A stretch of 64,000 nucleotides of DNA, from positions 25,714,987 through 25,778,986 of the forward strand of contig CM026422.1 of the NCBI GenBank assembly GCA_014871385.1, written 5' to 3'. The translations under genes were made by a program, and so were the position numbers. Source of the DNA: Ceratodon purpureus (Eukaryota; Streptophyta; Bryopsida; Pseudoditrichales; Ditrichaceae). Shown here piece by piece: positions 1 to 11,500 of the stretch. Within the stretch, counting starts at the first letter, position 1, and each line of letters starts with the position of its first letter. The notes under the pieces are model-generated. The model searched no databases. It was given only the letters and a program-made list of their open reading frames with translations, and had not been told where the DNA came from.

Positions 1-60
1 ATCATTACAACACCAAATGTGCCCATCTTGTGTAAACCTTGCAATTGGATATCTTTGCAG

Positions 61-1353
61 GTGATTGTCGTTCTCACTGATGGTAGATTCGCTGAAGGGA
101 GTGTAATCCTACCAACGGCAAGTTTGGCAGCTGCAAAGACGAAGCTCTTTGTGTATGATGTTTCTCCAACAGCAAAAAACTTGACAGCATCTTTCACTAC
201 CAAGCTTTGTAAAATCGGTGGCTCCTTCATCAATATCTACAGGGATGTGAAAAATCCGTTGTATGCGATGGAGTCATTTTACAGCTTCACTGCAACTCTC
301 CATCATAGGCTCATGAACACTCTAGCAGACTTCACTTACAAGTTGGATGAGTTTTCCCGTTTCAATGAGACGGTTCTTATGGCGAGTAAACCAGGTAATG
401 CACCCATATGATGTAATTTTCCTGAATGCCACCATTGACGGTTTGGAACATCAGATTTTATGTTGTTGGTTGTGGTGTAATCATTTCAACTTACATCACA
501 ATTTTTCCAAATAAGTTTTTTCTGTTACATGAACAATTGTCACTGAAAGAGTGATTCTGTAATTTCGTGATCAATTCCAGCATTTAGAGCGGATGGGAGT
601 CTTATAGGTGTGGCGGGCATCTCTATATATCGGCACATGCTGAAGGATAATCTAGATGAAATCAGGACCATTGTCAATCAGCAGCAAGCTGGTCGGAAGT
701 TTGATGCAAGAACTATGGTGCTTGGTCCTGCAAATTGTACTATTCAGGTAAAATAGTACTTGAAACATGACAGTAGTACTAGAGTCGTGGTGACATGCAC
801 ACATGAGGATTTGCCACAGCAATGTGTAAATGGGATACTGTCCCTTGTATTTATTGATGTCATCTCAGCTGAATATCCCTTTCCGGGTAGATTGATGTCA
901 TCTCAGCTCATTGCTCTTGCTTTCTTGTTTTTGCAGCTCGAGCCAAAATCAGTCTATGTGTGTGGATCCAACACCATACTACCCCCAAATCGAGGTTTTT
1001 GCAAACACATGGATGGCACCTCGAATATTCAAGACCGAAGCTGCCTGCATCAGACATGCAGGCCGCCACAGCCACAGCCACCACCAGACACTGATAATAA
1101 GTTGATCAGTATTTTCAAAATAGTTGGACCAATTGCAGCTGCACTACTTGTAATTGCAGGAGTATGCATAGCGCATTTTGGAAGTACTTTCTACAAAAGA
1201 TGGAGACAGGAAATGGAGGCAATAGATCAAAATAACTTGGAGCTCATAAACAGACCACCTCCTTCAGAAGGATCTATTGTCAACAATGAACAGCCAAATC
1301 CTGAAGGCAGTTCAAATGGAGCTTCTCACAATTTGAATGATGAACTAAAATGA
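61..1353 (+). CDS. VWA/Cache-domain single-pass membrane protein, 3' part
   Basis: This is the 3' end of a gene that begins before the window. Three exons join in phase: 61-394, 581-747 and 937-1353 (stop TGA), with GT-AG introns; bases 1-60 read as intron ending in TTTGCAG. The first visible residues (VIVVLTDGRF) match the central strand of a von Willebrand A domain. Further on, ASKPAFRADGSLIGVAGISI spans exons 1-2 and has the shape of the last strands of a Cache domain (P-x-F-x3-G-x-LIGV-x-G). Exon 3 holds several Cys, a Pro/Gln-rich stretch, one strong transmembrane segment (about IVGPIAAALLVIAGVCIAHF) followed by Arg/Lys, then a short polar cytoplasmic tail. VWA plus Cache plus one C-terminal membrane segment is the layout of CACHD1 and calcium-channel alpha-2-delta proteins. 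I infer an extracellular ligand-sensing or channel-associated role. The domain call rests on motifs only; most of the VWA domain lies outside the window. Confidence 0.6.
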
Positions 1354-1904
1354 AAATTGATTTCTGAAACTTGTCACTGGTGGAAATTGGGACCATTCAT
1401 ATGGTTTCATAGCTTTCTATTTTATCTTTTATACCTCTTTCTGTTGTTTTTTTTTCACAGAATCTGAAACACTTGTGAAGCCTGGTTACATGTGTGGGAG
1501 GTGAGTACTGTACTCCCACGTTTCTGTCTGCTTCTTTATGTTTACATGGTGTTTCCATAATCTTTTGAATTAAAGCTTTCTCGATAACCAACCAATGTGG
1601 TAAGATATTTTGGCATATAAAGTGCATTCAAAATCCTTAACAAAAAGATAATTTTGGTTTTTTTTATGTAGAAATTAAATTTCAAATAAGGACATAAAAG
1701 GATCCCTTTGTTCTAGTTGTGACTACAATTACCCTTACTTCCTAGGAACTTGGGCAAAAATTATTAATTTGAAGGATAATTAAATTTTGGACAAGTGCCT
1801 TACCCTGAGAAATAATGCTTAATATGACAATAAGTACATTAAATTAATAACACATGCTGCAAAGTCTTTTGCCTTATCATTTCATTATATAAAATAAAAA
1901 TCCT

Positions 1905-2141
1905 TAACCCCTATACACTGTACAGCCATTGCCCTAGAATGGGTGTTTTTTGAATTTGAAAAAAATGCATTCTTTGAACTTCAAATGTTACAATCTTCCA
2001 ATCCGTGCCATCAAAAATGCCCAAAAAAATCAAAGAATCTATCAAAGCAATCTTATTTGAGATCATGCAGTTAAAAGTTTTAAATATGAATTTTATTTTG
2101 ACAATTTTTGGGGAAATTTAGTGATGACCAATTAGGGGTTA
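1905..2141. repeat. Short AT-rich segment bounded by inverted TAACCCCTA
   Basis: The left edge reads TAACCCCTATACAC and the right edge, on the complementary strand, reads TAACCCCTAAT. The shared inverted part is only about 9-10 bp, so this is a weak member of the TAACCCCTAAAG family seen more clearly at 3302-4152 and 46545-47452. The interior is AT-rich and has no coding potential. Confidence 0.3.
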
Positions 2142-3301
2142 AGAAAAGTTAAGGATGGAGGAGTTCTTTGCTTCCATTCTTTTGTCCTATGGGCATTGAA
2201 TTGGGGGTGGAACAAAGAGACACTTAATTCACTTCAGTCTCCTTCGTTGACTAAAGTTTCTTTTTTCTTTTTCTTTTTAAATGGATTTCTTGGAATTTGG
2301 ATTTTTCGGAAGTTCAAAATTATTTCAGATCTCAAGACCTATAATGGAGGTCTCTCTTCTCCATTTCATTGTCAAAGCCAAACACAGACATTCTTTGCTG
2401 TTGATGGAAACAAAGAAATGGTGCAAAGAACTTCGCTCATGGAGTGAACACAAGCTGGGAAATCAATGGATTTCATGCATGCAGGTGAGCGAGCGACTCT
2501 GCCTGCCTTGAAAGGCTCTCACAGCGCCACAAGAAAGTGGTCACCTGTAGCAGACTCCGCCCCAAAAGAAACCTTTTAACTTTGCGTCATTCTCACAGCC
2601 CATCTTTCCATGGTGGACCAAAAAGTAGTCTAGTGGAAGAACACGAGAGTGGTTGTGCGGCCGCTTCCATCATGGTCGGGCTGTCATTGTTGCTCATGGG
2701 AGCGACAACCCAGGGCAGAGTTTGATGTCGGGAGGAAGCTTGTGAGCTAAGCCTACTATTGGCTTTTAGGATGATCATCTCCATGGCATGACTCTGGGAC
2801 CCAGAGCGCGCAATATTTCTCACACCTTCTTCCCAACTCAATATGTATGTGCCACTGTTGACTCATCTTCGTCAAACGCAATATGATAGTTCATTTTTTA
2901 CTTGTATTATCTGAACATGAGAGGCAGAGCAGGCGTCCGTCTCTCTAATTAGTGTGTCAAATTTTTTATAAACTTAGGGAACATCACCAAGTACTGTATG
3001 TCAAAATCAATCAACTTGTTACAAGTTGATCTTATCAATTGAAACAAAAGGATTCAATAGTAATTTTGAGGGTAATGATGACATGGAGTGATAACAAGAA
3101 TGATTCAAGAAAGGACAACTTGTTAGCTCATGCCAGAAAGCCCTTCACTGAACAAATTTCTTCCAAGAGGAAAACAAAGCATCCATTTGATGTTCGATGT
3201 GCCACAATATGTTTGTGGTGAGTAGAAATGGTTTGTATACAGTGTGTGGTGTATATTGTGGTTTTTAGTCAATACTAAACTAGGCCATGAAAATGACCTT
3301 T

Positions 3302-4152
3302 TAACCCCTAAAGGTTCAAGCCGTTTTTGGACCTCCAAAACAAAAAACTGTGATTTTTGACAATCTTGTAGAAGTTGGAGTATGATTCTTATATTTTTAC
3401 TTTTTTGATACATCCAACCGTAAGATTACTGTTTTTTTTTTTTTTTTGGCTTTGCGCCAAAGGCATACTTCAAATGGTGCCAAGGGAGACTTGATGATTG
3501 TTGCCCCAAACATTTCGCTCATATTTTTTTCCATATAGGTGACTAAGTTGGGCACCTCCATGCAAAATTTTAGAGTCTCATTACCCTTTTTTGGCCTTCA
3601 TGCAAATTATTTTCCAAAAGGAGGTACGAAAACCACAATATGGTAAAACTTAAATAACGTTAAATGGTTTTGGTTTTTTTTTTAAAAGTGAACAGTCAAA
3701 AGATACGTTTATGAGTTTTTGAATTATTGGAAAAATAAATTTGAAAAATTCCTAAATCTCAAATTTTGACAAATTTTGGAAGAAAAAATCGTAAAATTAT
3801 CAAAAACTATGAAGACCATTTTTGTAAATTTTGGAGGCTGCCCTCGGAAAACTCGTAAGCTTTTTTATATAGGCCACTTCGGATTTTGAGTAGTGGATTG
3901 GTTATAAACACATTTCTAAAACAAATCTAAAAAAACCTAATTTTAATTTGCCCGTTTTGGACATGATACCTAAAATTTCTAGATCAAGGTTCTAAAAGTG
4001 AAATTTGGCTTTGCAAATTTTACCACATACACCTTGCGGTGTAGGGAGCACCCAGTAAAATTCTTAGGTAAAAATATTACTTTTAACCCCTTCATCTAGG
4101 CTGCCTGAAACAGCGGAGAGCCATTTTGTATTTCCAGGACCTTTAGAGGTTA
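3302..4152. repeat. 851-bp AT-rich element with TAACCCCTAAAGG inverted ends
   Basis: The left end is TAACCCCTAAAGGTTC and the right end read on the minus strand is TAACCTCTAAAGGTCC, which is 14 of 16 matching positions. Size and ends resemble the 908-bp element at 46545-47452. The interior is AT-rich, contains a long T run and has no open frame of note. It looks like a non-autonomous DNA transposon (MITE-like), but I could not establish a target-site duplication, so the class is open. Confidence 0.45.
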
Positions 4153-6070
4153 ACGCATTTGTACTGAATCAGCAACCTGAAGCTTATGAATTTGACTTAT
4201 TTATTTGATTTATTTTAAAAATTCGAGAAGTAAAGTGTATTGTAGTGATTACAAGATGGTCACATATCAACCCCTAAACGACCATATTCCTAGAGAGGGC
4301 TTTTTAAAATTTTGAACAATTTCCTACAATGTCCATTTTTGATATAAGTTATCAATTTTTTTTGTAAATGTAGGGAATCACAAGAACTTTGCGGGAATCT
4401 ATTTTTTATTTTTGCACTAGACATTGGAAAAAAATATTTATAGTGCCTTAAGCGGTTTTTCCTACTTCTTGTGCAGCTCCAAAATTTTGAAACACCCTTC
4501 AACTACCTTTGGGATTTTAAAACTCAAGTAACTGTCGTGATGGATTTTGAGATTACAAAAAAAAAAATAATCGTTTGTCTTCATTCTTTCAAACACCTAA
4601 CTTTTGCTTTCAATTTGATTACAAAATATGGAAAACGTTGTGAAAATAATACATTCTATAAAGAGCCAAATTTTTCTCATCTTTTCCAATAAAGTTGAAA
4701 AATAATATTTTCTTTATCATATAAAAGATAAAGATTTTTTCTTTTTATTTATTCTATTATTCTACTTTCAAGAATAGACATAAAAGTTTACGTTGACCGC
4801 ATGGATTTGCATTCTAACAAAAAATGGTTTATCAAAAAAAAAAGAATGAGTATTAGCAATAATATGAATCCATCTTTTTCACAATGCTAAACCTTTTTGT
4901 TAAATATAAAATTTGGTGCATAAGTAACATACATCATGTAAATCATACTAATAGAATACCTCCAATCTAATCTAATCTAATCTTGCATGCAAAAATTTGC
5001 CCAAAACTGCAGTATATGCTCAATTATCCTCAAAATCTGCCAAAAAATAATTAGATCACATAAACTTCAAAAATTCACCAAAAGTTGAAATTTTTCAAGT
5101 TTTGTTTTACGTACATGTAAACAAAATCTTAGGGCATGATCATGCCGATTGGATTATCAATCCAATATTTCTTCATATGCCTTTTTTATTATCAAATACC
5201 GACCTTTATATTTGAATTTCAGCATGATTCCATGTGAAAAATCAAGCACTTCTTTAGGTTTTACAGGTTGCAAGGAGAGTGAAAAGTGCATGGACATATT
5301 TTTGACCCAACTAGGAGCAAGAATTTGAAGAGTCCCTAGTAAAATTTACTTTTGAAACATCAAATCTATTTTGCGACAAAGGAATTTTTATTAATTTTCA
5401 ACTTTGAACATGACAATCTCATAAACGGTAAGGATTTTGAATCTAAGTTTTAGAGTACATGTTCATGTACAAGTAAGGTACTAGATCCTACAGTTATTCC
5501 CCCCCAAAAGACATCAAAACTTGAAAACTTACACCTTGTATTCAAGAGACCAATTTTGAGGGTTTTTGGTTGTTTTGTGAGGCCTTTCAACTTTAAAAGT
5601 TAAGGTTATAGGTTTGACCAACTTATGAACAAAAAGAATTGTATTAATTTTAATTTTGCTTATTTCTCTTTCAAAAAAAAAATGTTCATTCTTCATGAAC
5701 CTTATTTTCCTTCGTACAAAATATATCACCTTCTATATCCTAAACTCTACTATGCTAAAATGCTTGAGTTATCGGTTATGGATATCTCTACTTTACTAGC
5801 AATACCTTCAACATGACGCTCTTCTCCATGGTGTGCTGACGCATGCATTTGTAAAATTATACTAACAGCTTAATGGGCATCTACATTAAAAAAACAACAA
5901 AAAAATAATATGAGATGTGTAGGTACAGGCTCCTGCTGTTTTACTCAAAAGCAACGTAAACTACATGGAAGATACAGTGATACCTGTAGTCAAAATGTAT
6001 AAATCAATACAGTGTATGTATCATGTATGATTGATCCAAGTCAGTGATGAAAGCCACTTTCATCATAACT

Positions 6071-6085
6071 AAGCTTGTACAATGT
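6071..6085. repeat. LINE target-site duplication, left copy
   Basis: AAGCTTGTACAATGT occurs here and again exactly at 13088-13102, immediately after the LINE poly(A) tract. The first two A bases of the right copy cannot be told apart from the end of the tail. This fits priming from a TT-ending nick during target-primed reverse transcription. Confidence 0.93.
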
Positions 6086-6374
6086 GACTCTGAAAGCACT
6101 ACCTGGGTGCAGGCTGAGTTTCAGGGCACAATGACGCTCCGGAGGCTCCGCTCTCAAGCGGGAAGTGATCCGATGAGCTGATTTCGATCCATTGTAGCCT
6201 GTGTGTATTGTTTGCTCAATCTCGATTTGTGTGTCTGTATCAGACAGATACTCTCATCTCCAAGTTTTTCAAAACGCAGGAGATCGGATCTGGGTGGGGG
6301 GAAAGTAGTGCCCTGAGGTTTTAGGGTTAGTGGAATTTTTAGGGTTCGGCGGTCTTAGATCCCGCTAAGTCGAG
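6086..6374 (+). promoter_or_regulatory. LINE 5' UTR and probable internal promoter
   Basis: This is the 289-base leader from the end of the left target-site duplication to the ORF1 ATG. LINEs of this type normally carry their RNA polymerase II promoter inside the leader, so it should contain the promoter, but no TATA box or defined motif was recognised. Only the position is certain. Confidence 0.5.
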
Positions 6375-8540
6375 ATGGAGCGTCCGTCGTACGCAGATTC
6401 CCTGCGAGTGAAGATGGCTCACGCCCCGGTTGAGACTAGGCAGGACGCGGAAGCTGAGAGACAGAGCACGGACCAGAAGAACGCGGTGGAGCCGGAGCTG
6501 GTGGCGGCGGTCACGAGCATGGGCAGACACGCCAAAATTCACCCCACGGTAGCTACACCGGGGGAACGATTGCCGGAAGGATACGCTAGGAGCGCCACGG
6601 GGTTCCTGATCTGCAACACAGCATTGGAGGTGAAGGTAGATCAGGAGATCGTCCGGAAGGAAACGGAGCGTCTCCAACGCCATGCGGTGGTCGCCTACTT
6701 TGTGGGGGGGCGACAACCGCAGGTAAACCTCACTCACTGGATCGCAGCATTACAGACAGAGATCGGAGAATGGGTGGGGCTCGGCCGGGATCTTGGTCAG
6801 GGGTTCTTTCAGGTGCTCACGAAGCAGTCCATAGCCACTCAGAAGCTCCTTATGCGCACACCCCACCGCTCGCGATGGGGTACGTGCATCATGCAAACCT
6901 GGGCCACTGGCTTTAACGCCAGCCACCCTACTCGGCTAAAGGTGCCGACCTGGGTCACGCTGCGAGGAATCCCGGGGGAGTTCCTAGGGGTCTCCAAGGA
7001 GATTGCGAGTGGTCTCGGTGAACTCTTGGGGAGTGACAAGAGGAATGCGCTCATGGCGGACCAGAGGTTCTGCGTCGCCCTTCAGTCCGGGGCAGGATGG
7101 ATCACTCAATTGGCGGTGAACAACGAAAGCACGAAGGAGAGAGTGCTCATTTCGGTGGACTATTGTAATCTCCCCATCCGGTGCAGACTATGCCACTCCA
7201 CTGAGCACCTTATCAAGGAGTGCCCAGGGTTTAAGCGACCGCCATGCTCAAACGAAGAAGGTGAAGAAGATAGTGCGGCAATGCGCACAAGCTCTGGAGC
7301 GGGGGAAAACGCCACTGATGAGGGAGTCACCACCCTCCCAGGTGATCCTCCGCCACCGCCCCCTTTGAACGGCACTAACCCGACCATCCTTTTGGACAGT
7401 GATGAGTCCTCGGGCCACACCGGGGATGCACGGCCGGTAGGTGAGACAAACAGCGGATCTGGCAACCATTATTCTAATGGAGAGTCGAGAGAGACACCCG
7501 AGTACGAGTGGAACGGGTGGGAGAAGGTGCAGAGGAATAAGAAGAGCACGAGACGGAGTAACCTGGAGGCCCGGCCTACTCAGCCAAACTTCTACAACGG
7601 GACCAGAGTCAAGCAACAGCAAGCAACCACCTCGGCGGCCCCAGTTACAAGGAGAGCAGTCCCCCAAGGAAGACGCCCGGGAGACAGAAGCGCCCCACGC
7701 CTCCCCCCCCGAGGAAGGCAGAGCATCTCAGAGCTCCCCCGCTCAGCCCCAGTAGAAACAGTCAACCTTGGAGACAGGGGCCCCTCACTCAGCACCCCGG
7801 TTGACAGACCGGCCCCTGCGACCAGTAGCTCGGATGCAAGCCCTGCTACGGTAAGGCCAGCAGACCCGGCTACTGTAGATGAACCAACGCCCAATGCAAC
7901 GAGCGAAATGGACATAGACGCCATCTTCATTCAGCTCACGCAGCAGGCAGAGACGGCAGGTGGAAATGGACACCCCGGTGGCCTGTTCGGCCCGTCCGGG
8001 CAAATCCGGCAAGATCCCCAGACGCAAAGAGACCTGATGCCCCCCCCACCGCCCCCGGCAGGGATCGAGGGGGAACCCAGCAACTCAACAAGGGCCACTG
8101 GGGGAAGGCAGCTGGATTTGAACGCCATGGCTGCCGCCTCGGAATCTGGCCAGAATGCTGCCAGTGGCGTCTCAGCCCCTCACGGCTTCCCGCCACAGCT
8201 GAGGGTGCTGGCCCCCCCCTCCAGTCAACCACATACAGGCTCAGGCACTACGACACCTCATACCCCGACTCAGTTTGGAATCCCAGGGGAGCTCCAGGCT
8301 GAGTTCTACGATTGGCTGCGCCAAAGGCAAGGCGGCCCAGACTGCACTCCCCAGTCCCGCACCCTGGCTCTTACCCCCAACCAGCTTGCCCGCAGACAGG
8401 CAATCTCGGACTCTGCTCAGCGGAGGCGGTCTGTGATTTTGAGCCAGCGAAGAGAAACCCCGCGAACTGACGACATCGACGCTGGCCCAAGCCACGTAGA
8501 GCTCTTCCCAGATGTTCCTCAAACCCATCCTCTTCCATGA
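6375..8540 (+). CDS. LINE ORF1 protein (nucleic-acid-binding, CCHC zinc knuckle)
   Basis: This 721-aa protein should bind LINE RNA and form the ribonucleoprotein with ORF2. Residues from about 95 to 270 resemble the DUF4283-type N-terminal domain common in plant LINE ORF1 and gag-like proteins (pattern WVTLRGIP and following). It ends in one zinc knuckle of the form C-x2-C-x4-H-x4-C with ligands C270, C273, H278 and C283. The remaining ~435 residues are low-complexity: Pro-rich runs, Gly/Ser/Thr-rich stretches and many Arg, presumably disordered. The ATG at 6375 is the first long-frame start after the leader. The frame is uninterrupted and its stop TGA overlaps the ORF2 ATG as ATGA. Confidence 0.85.
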   Translation: MERPSYADSLRVKMAHAPVETRQDAEAERQSTDQKNAVEPELVAAVTSMGRHAKIHPTVATPGERLPEGYARSATGFLICNTALEVKVDQEIVRKETERLQRHAVVAYFVGGRQPQVNLTHWIAALQTEIGEWVGLGRDLGQGFFQVLTKQSIATQKLLMRTPHRSRWGTCIMQTWATGFNASHPTRLKVPTWVTLRGIPGEFLGVSKEIASGLGELLGSDKRNALMADQRFCVALQSGAGWITQLAVNNESTKERVLISVDYCNLPIRCRLCHSTEHLIKECPGFKRPPCSNEEGEEDSAAMRTSSGAGENATDEGVTTLPGDPPPPPPLNGTNPTILLDSDESSGHTGDARPVGETNSGSGNHYSNGESRETPEYEWNGWEKVQRNKKSTRRSNLEARPTQPNFYNGTRVKQQQATTSAAPVTRRAVPQGRRPGDRSAPRLPPRGRQSISELPRSAPVETVNLGDRGPSLSTPVDRPAPATSSSDASPATVRPADPATVDEPTPNATSEMDIDAIFIQLTQQAETAGGNGHPGGLFGPSGQIRQDPQTQRDLMPPPPPPAGIEGEPSNSTRATGGRQLDLNAMAAASESGQNAASGVSAPHGFPPQLRVLAPPSSQPHTGSGTTTPHTPTQFGIPGELQAEFYDWLRQRQGGPDCTPQSRTLALTPNQLARRQAISDSAQRRRSVILSQRRETPRTDDIDAGPSHVELFPDVPQTHPLP

Positions 8541-11500
8541 AGATTACAACCTTCATTCAGAACGTACAAGGGCTTAACGACCCCTTGAAAACTGCAGTAG
8601 TTAGGAATTACTACCGTCCCCTTTTCAATAGTTTAGAAATTCTGTGCTTTCAGGAACATCGACTGCGAGGCTCCAAACTAGAAGCCTTGAAGTCCGGATT
8701 TTGGCCCCAGGCAACTTTTGTAGGGGTAGAAGCGGCAGTGGGATTTGGCCACAGTGCCAGCGACCCCGGAGCAGGGACAGGAGGGGTGTGCATGTGGGTG
8801 TCACCCCGCATAGCACACCTCATTACTCACACAGCCTCCTCCCCGTGTGGCCGTGCCCAATGGGTGAGGCTTTCTGGCCTCCCGGGGGGAGATGTTTCGA
8901 TTGGCAACATATATGCCTCTACCAATAGCAGAGAGCGGTGCCAACTATGGGAGGCGCTCCTACAGTCTCTCCCGAGAGACTGCCGCTGGGTACTATGTGG
9001 CGACTGGAATTTTGTGGAGAGACAGGCGGATAAGTCCAACATGGAAGGGCGAATCATCTCACCCGGTGAGAATCGCATATTCTCTCTCCTCAAGGATGCC
9101 CTTCTGGTGACTGATGAGTTCCAGGTCCGGGGTAGGCTCAAGTTCTCGTGGGACAATGGACATAGGAGGGGGACGAGGTCCTTGGCAAGGCTTGACCGGT
9201 TCTACTCGTTCGCCCACATCGGAGCAGGGCCCTCCCCCGTTCGGGACTACGTCATTAGGGGGGACAGCCAACACTCCGACCATCTCCCGGTCATGCATAC
9301 CGTCCAGCTCCACCAAGCTAGACGCAAACAGTCCACCTATAAAATGAACTCTTTCTACCTCAGCGACTCACAGGTCAAAGATGAGGTTAAGAGGATCTGG
9401 CAGAGCCACGACACTCTGGGCTTCACTGGGAAGCTCCGTAGAGTGGTCAAGTTCTACCGGACTTACTGCATCCAAAAGGCCACCGAGAGGAAGGCTAAGG
9501 AAACAGAACTGCGGCGACAGCTGGAGCTGGCCCAAGCAGGGCTACAAGCCAGCCCCAACGACATTTCCCTCCAGGAACAGGTACATTCCGTAGGAGACCA
9601 GCTTGGAGCTGTAGAACGCTTCATTGTCGAAGGGCAGAAGATCCGCAGCCGAGTCAAATGGAAGCGAGCAGGGGACTCCTGCACCAAAGAGTTCTTCCAA
9701 GCATCGAAACAACATTCGGGTGCGTCTCATATTACTGAACTTGAAGCTGAGGACGGATCTATTTGCTCAGATCAAGCCGGACTGGAGCAATTATGCTCGG
9801 CATACTATGCCAAGCTGTACCAAGCAGCGGCCCGGACTCATCTAGAGTCAGAGGCCACGGAGACGGCCCTAGCTTGCCTCCATGACAAACTATCGGCGGA
9901 AATGAAGCGCAGCCTCAGCCAGCCCCTGGATGAGGTGGAGCTGGGGAAAGCCCTCCGGAGCATGGCCTCTGGAAAGGCCCCCGGGCCCGACGGTGTCATT
10001 ACGGAATTCTACAAGCAGTACTGGGATGTGATCAAGGGCGACTTCACAGCTATGGTCAACAATGCCATCGCGAACCAACGGCTCCCCCCAGGAGTCACCA
10101 GGGGACTGATATCCCTCATTCATAAGGGTGGCTGCCGAAGGAAGCTTACCAATATGAGGCCCATCACCCTGCTCAACGTTGCTTACAAAGTGATAGCGAA
10201 GGCCCTACAGATTAGGCTACAGCCAATTCTCATGGAAGTCATTGACTTCGACCAGTCAGCCTTCCTACCGATGCGGTTCATTTTAGATAACATCCTGCTT
10301 ACCCACGAGACAATGGAATGGGCGGATCATTCCAACCAGCCGCTGATCTTCTTAAAGCTGGATTTTTCTAAAGCTTATGACATGGTGGACTGGTCATTCA
10401 TGTTCAAAGCTATGGAGCGCATTGGACTCCCGAGGGCATTCATCAGCATGACCCGCCTTTTGTTCACCGATGCCAATGCTGCAGTTAACGTGAATGGGGC
10501 TCAGTCACCGATGTTCCAGATCTCACGAGGAGTGCGCCAGGGCTGCCCCCTGGCGCCCTACCTGTTCCTAATAGTCGCGGAGGCACTTAACGCGATGGTT
10601 AAAGTGGATGTGGGAAATGGGCTCGTGAAGGGTATCCAGCTCCCGGGTGGAACCCGACAGCAAGTCCTAGCTCAGTTCGCCGACGACACGTCGTTTACGC
10701 TTCTGGGAGAAGAAGCACCTGTCCGACGGCTGGTTAGCACCCTCGACTGCTTCTGTATGGCCTCCGGCCTGATCCTGAACTGGGTCAAATCAAGCGGGTA
10801 TTGGCGGTCTAGGCCTGGGGAAGTGAGACCTCCCTGGACCTCTCAGCTGAATATCTCCTGGGTCGACGAGGAGGACGTTAGCAAACTTCTTGGCACCCCT
10901 TTTGGGATGCATCTGTCCACCGGTTCTGTGGACAAGTTCCTTAAAGACAGGGTGACCAAAAAATTACAGTATTGGTGCACAGCGAAGGTGAACTCCACAG
11001 GGAGGGGCGTAATCGTGAATAGTGTGCTCCTGTCCTCAATCATGTACTTCGCCTCAATATGGGGCGGCACGAAGGGTGGGATTAAAAAAGCCACCTCGGC
11101 CATCCGCAACTATATGTGGTCGGGCTCCACTCACAGGGCTAGGACGAAGGTAGCGTGGGTTCAGTGCTGTCAGCATCGGAATAAGGGGGGCATCAACGTT
11201 ATTAACCCGGAGGATGCCATGGTGGCGTTGATGACAAAATGGATACTCAAGGCATGCGAGCCCGGAGCATCCAATCTGCATCACCTTCTGCGACACCGCC
11301 TCAGCAGGTTTCAACCATATAAGGGGGGGAGATGGGCTCCTAGCCTGGAGTACTTCACGCTCCCCTCCTTCCAAGCCCACCGCGGATCCAAGACGTGGAA
11401 CCAGGTCGGTAACTCCTGGAGGAAACTCAGGCCCGAGCTCCTATCGGTGCGCCCTGCTACCCCGGAGGCAATAGGCACGGAGCCCTTCTGGTGGTCTCCA

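Larger units (their letters stand above)
1354..6070. other. AT-rich intergenic DNA, no convincing gene
   Basis: This stretch separates the VWA/Cache gene from the LINE. It is AT-rich with many homopolymer runs, including a long T run near 3431. It contains two candidate inverted-repeat elements (1905-2141 and 3302-4152, listed separately). A slightly more GC-rich patch at about 2150-2860 has short open frames on both strands, but none shows a recognisable domain or a good splice structure. A pentamer repeat (AATCT, four units) lies near 4967-4985. Confidence 0.5.

Noticed and set aside
7160-8528. Several 65-139-codon minus-strand frames opposite LINE ORF1
   Set aside because: They are GC-rich shadows of ORF1; no domain and no independent signal.
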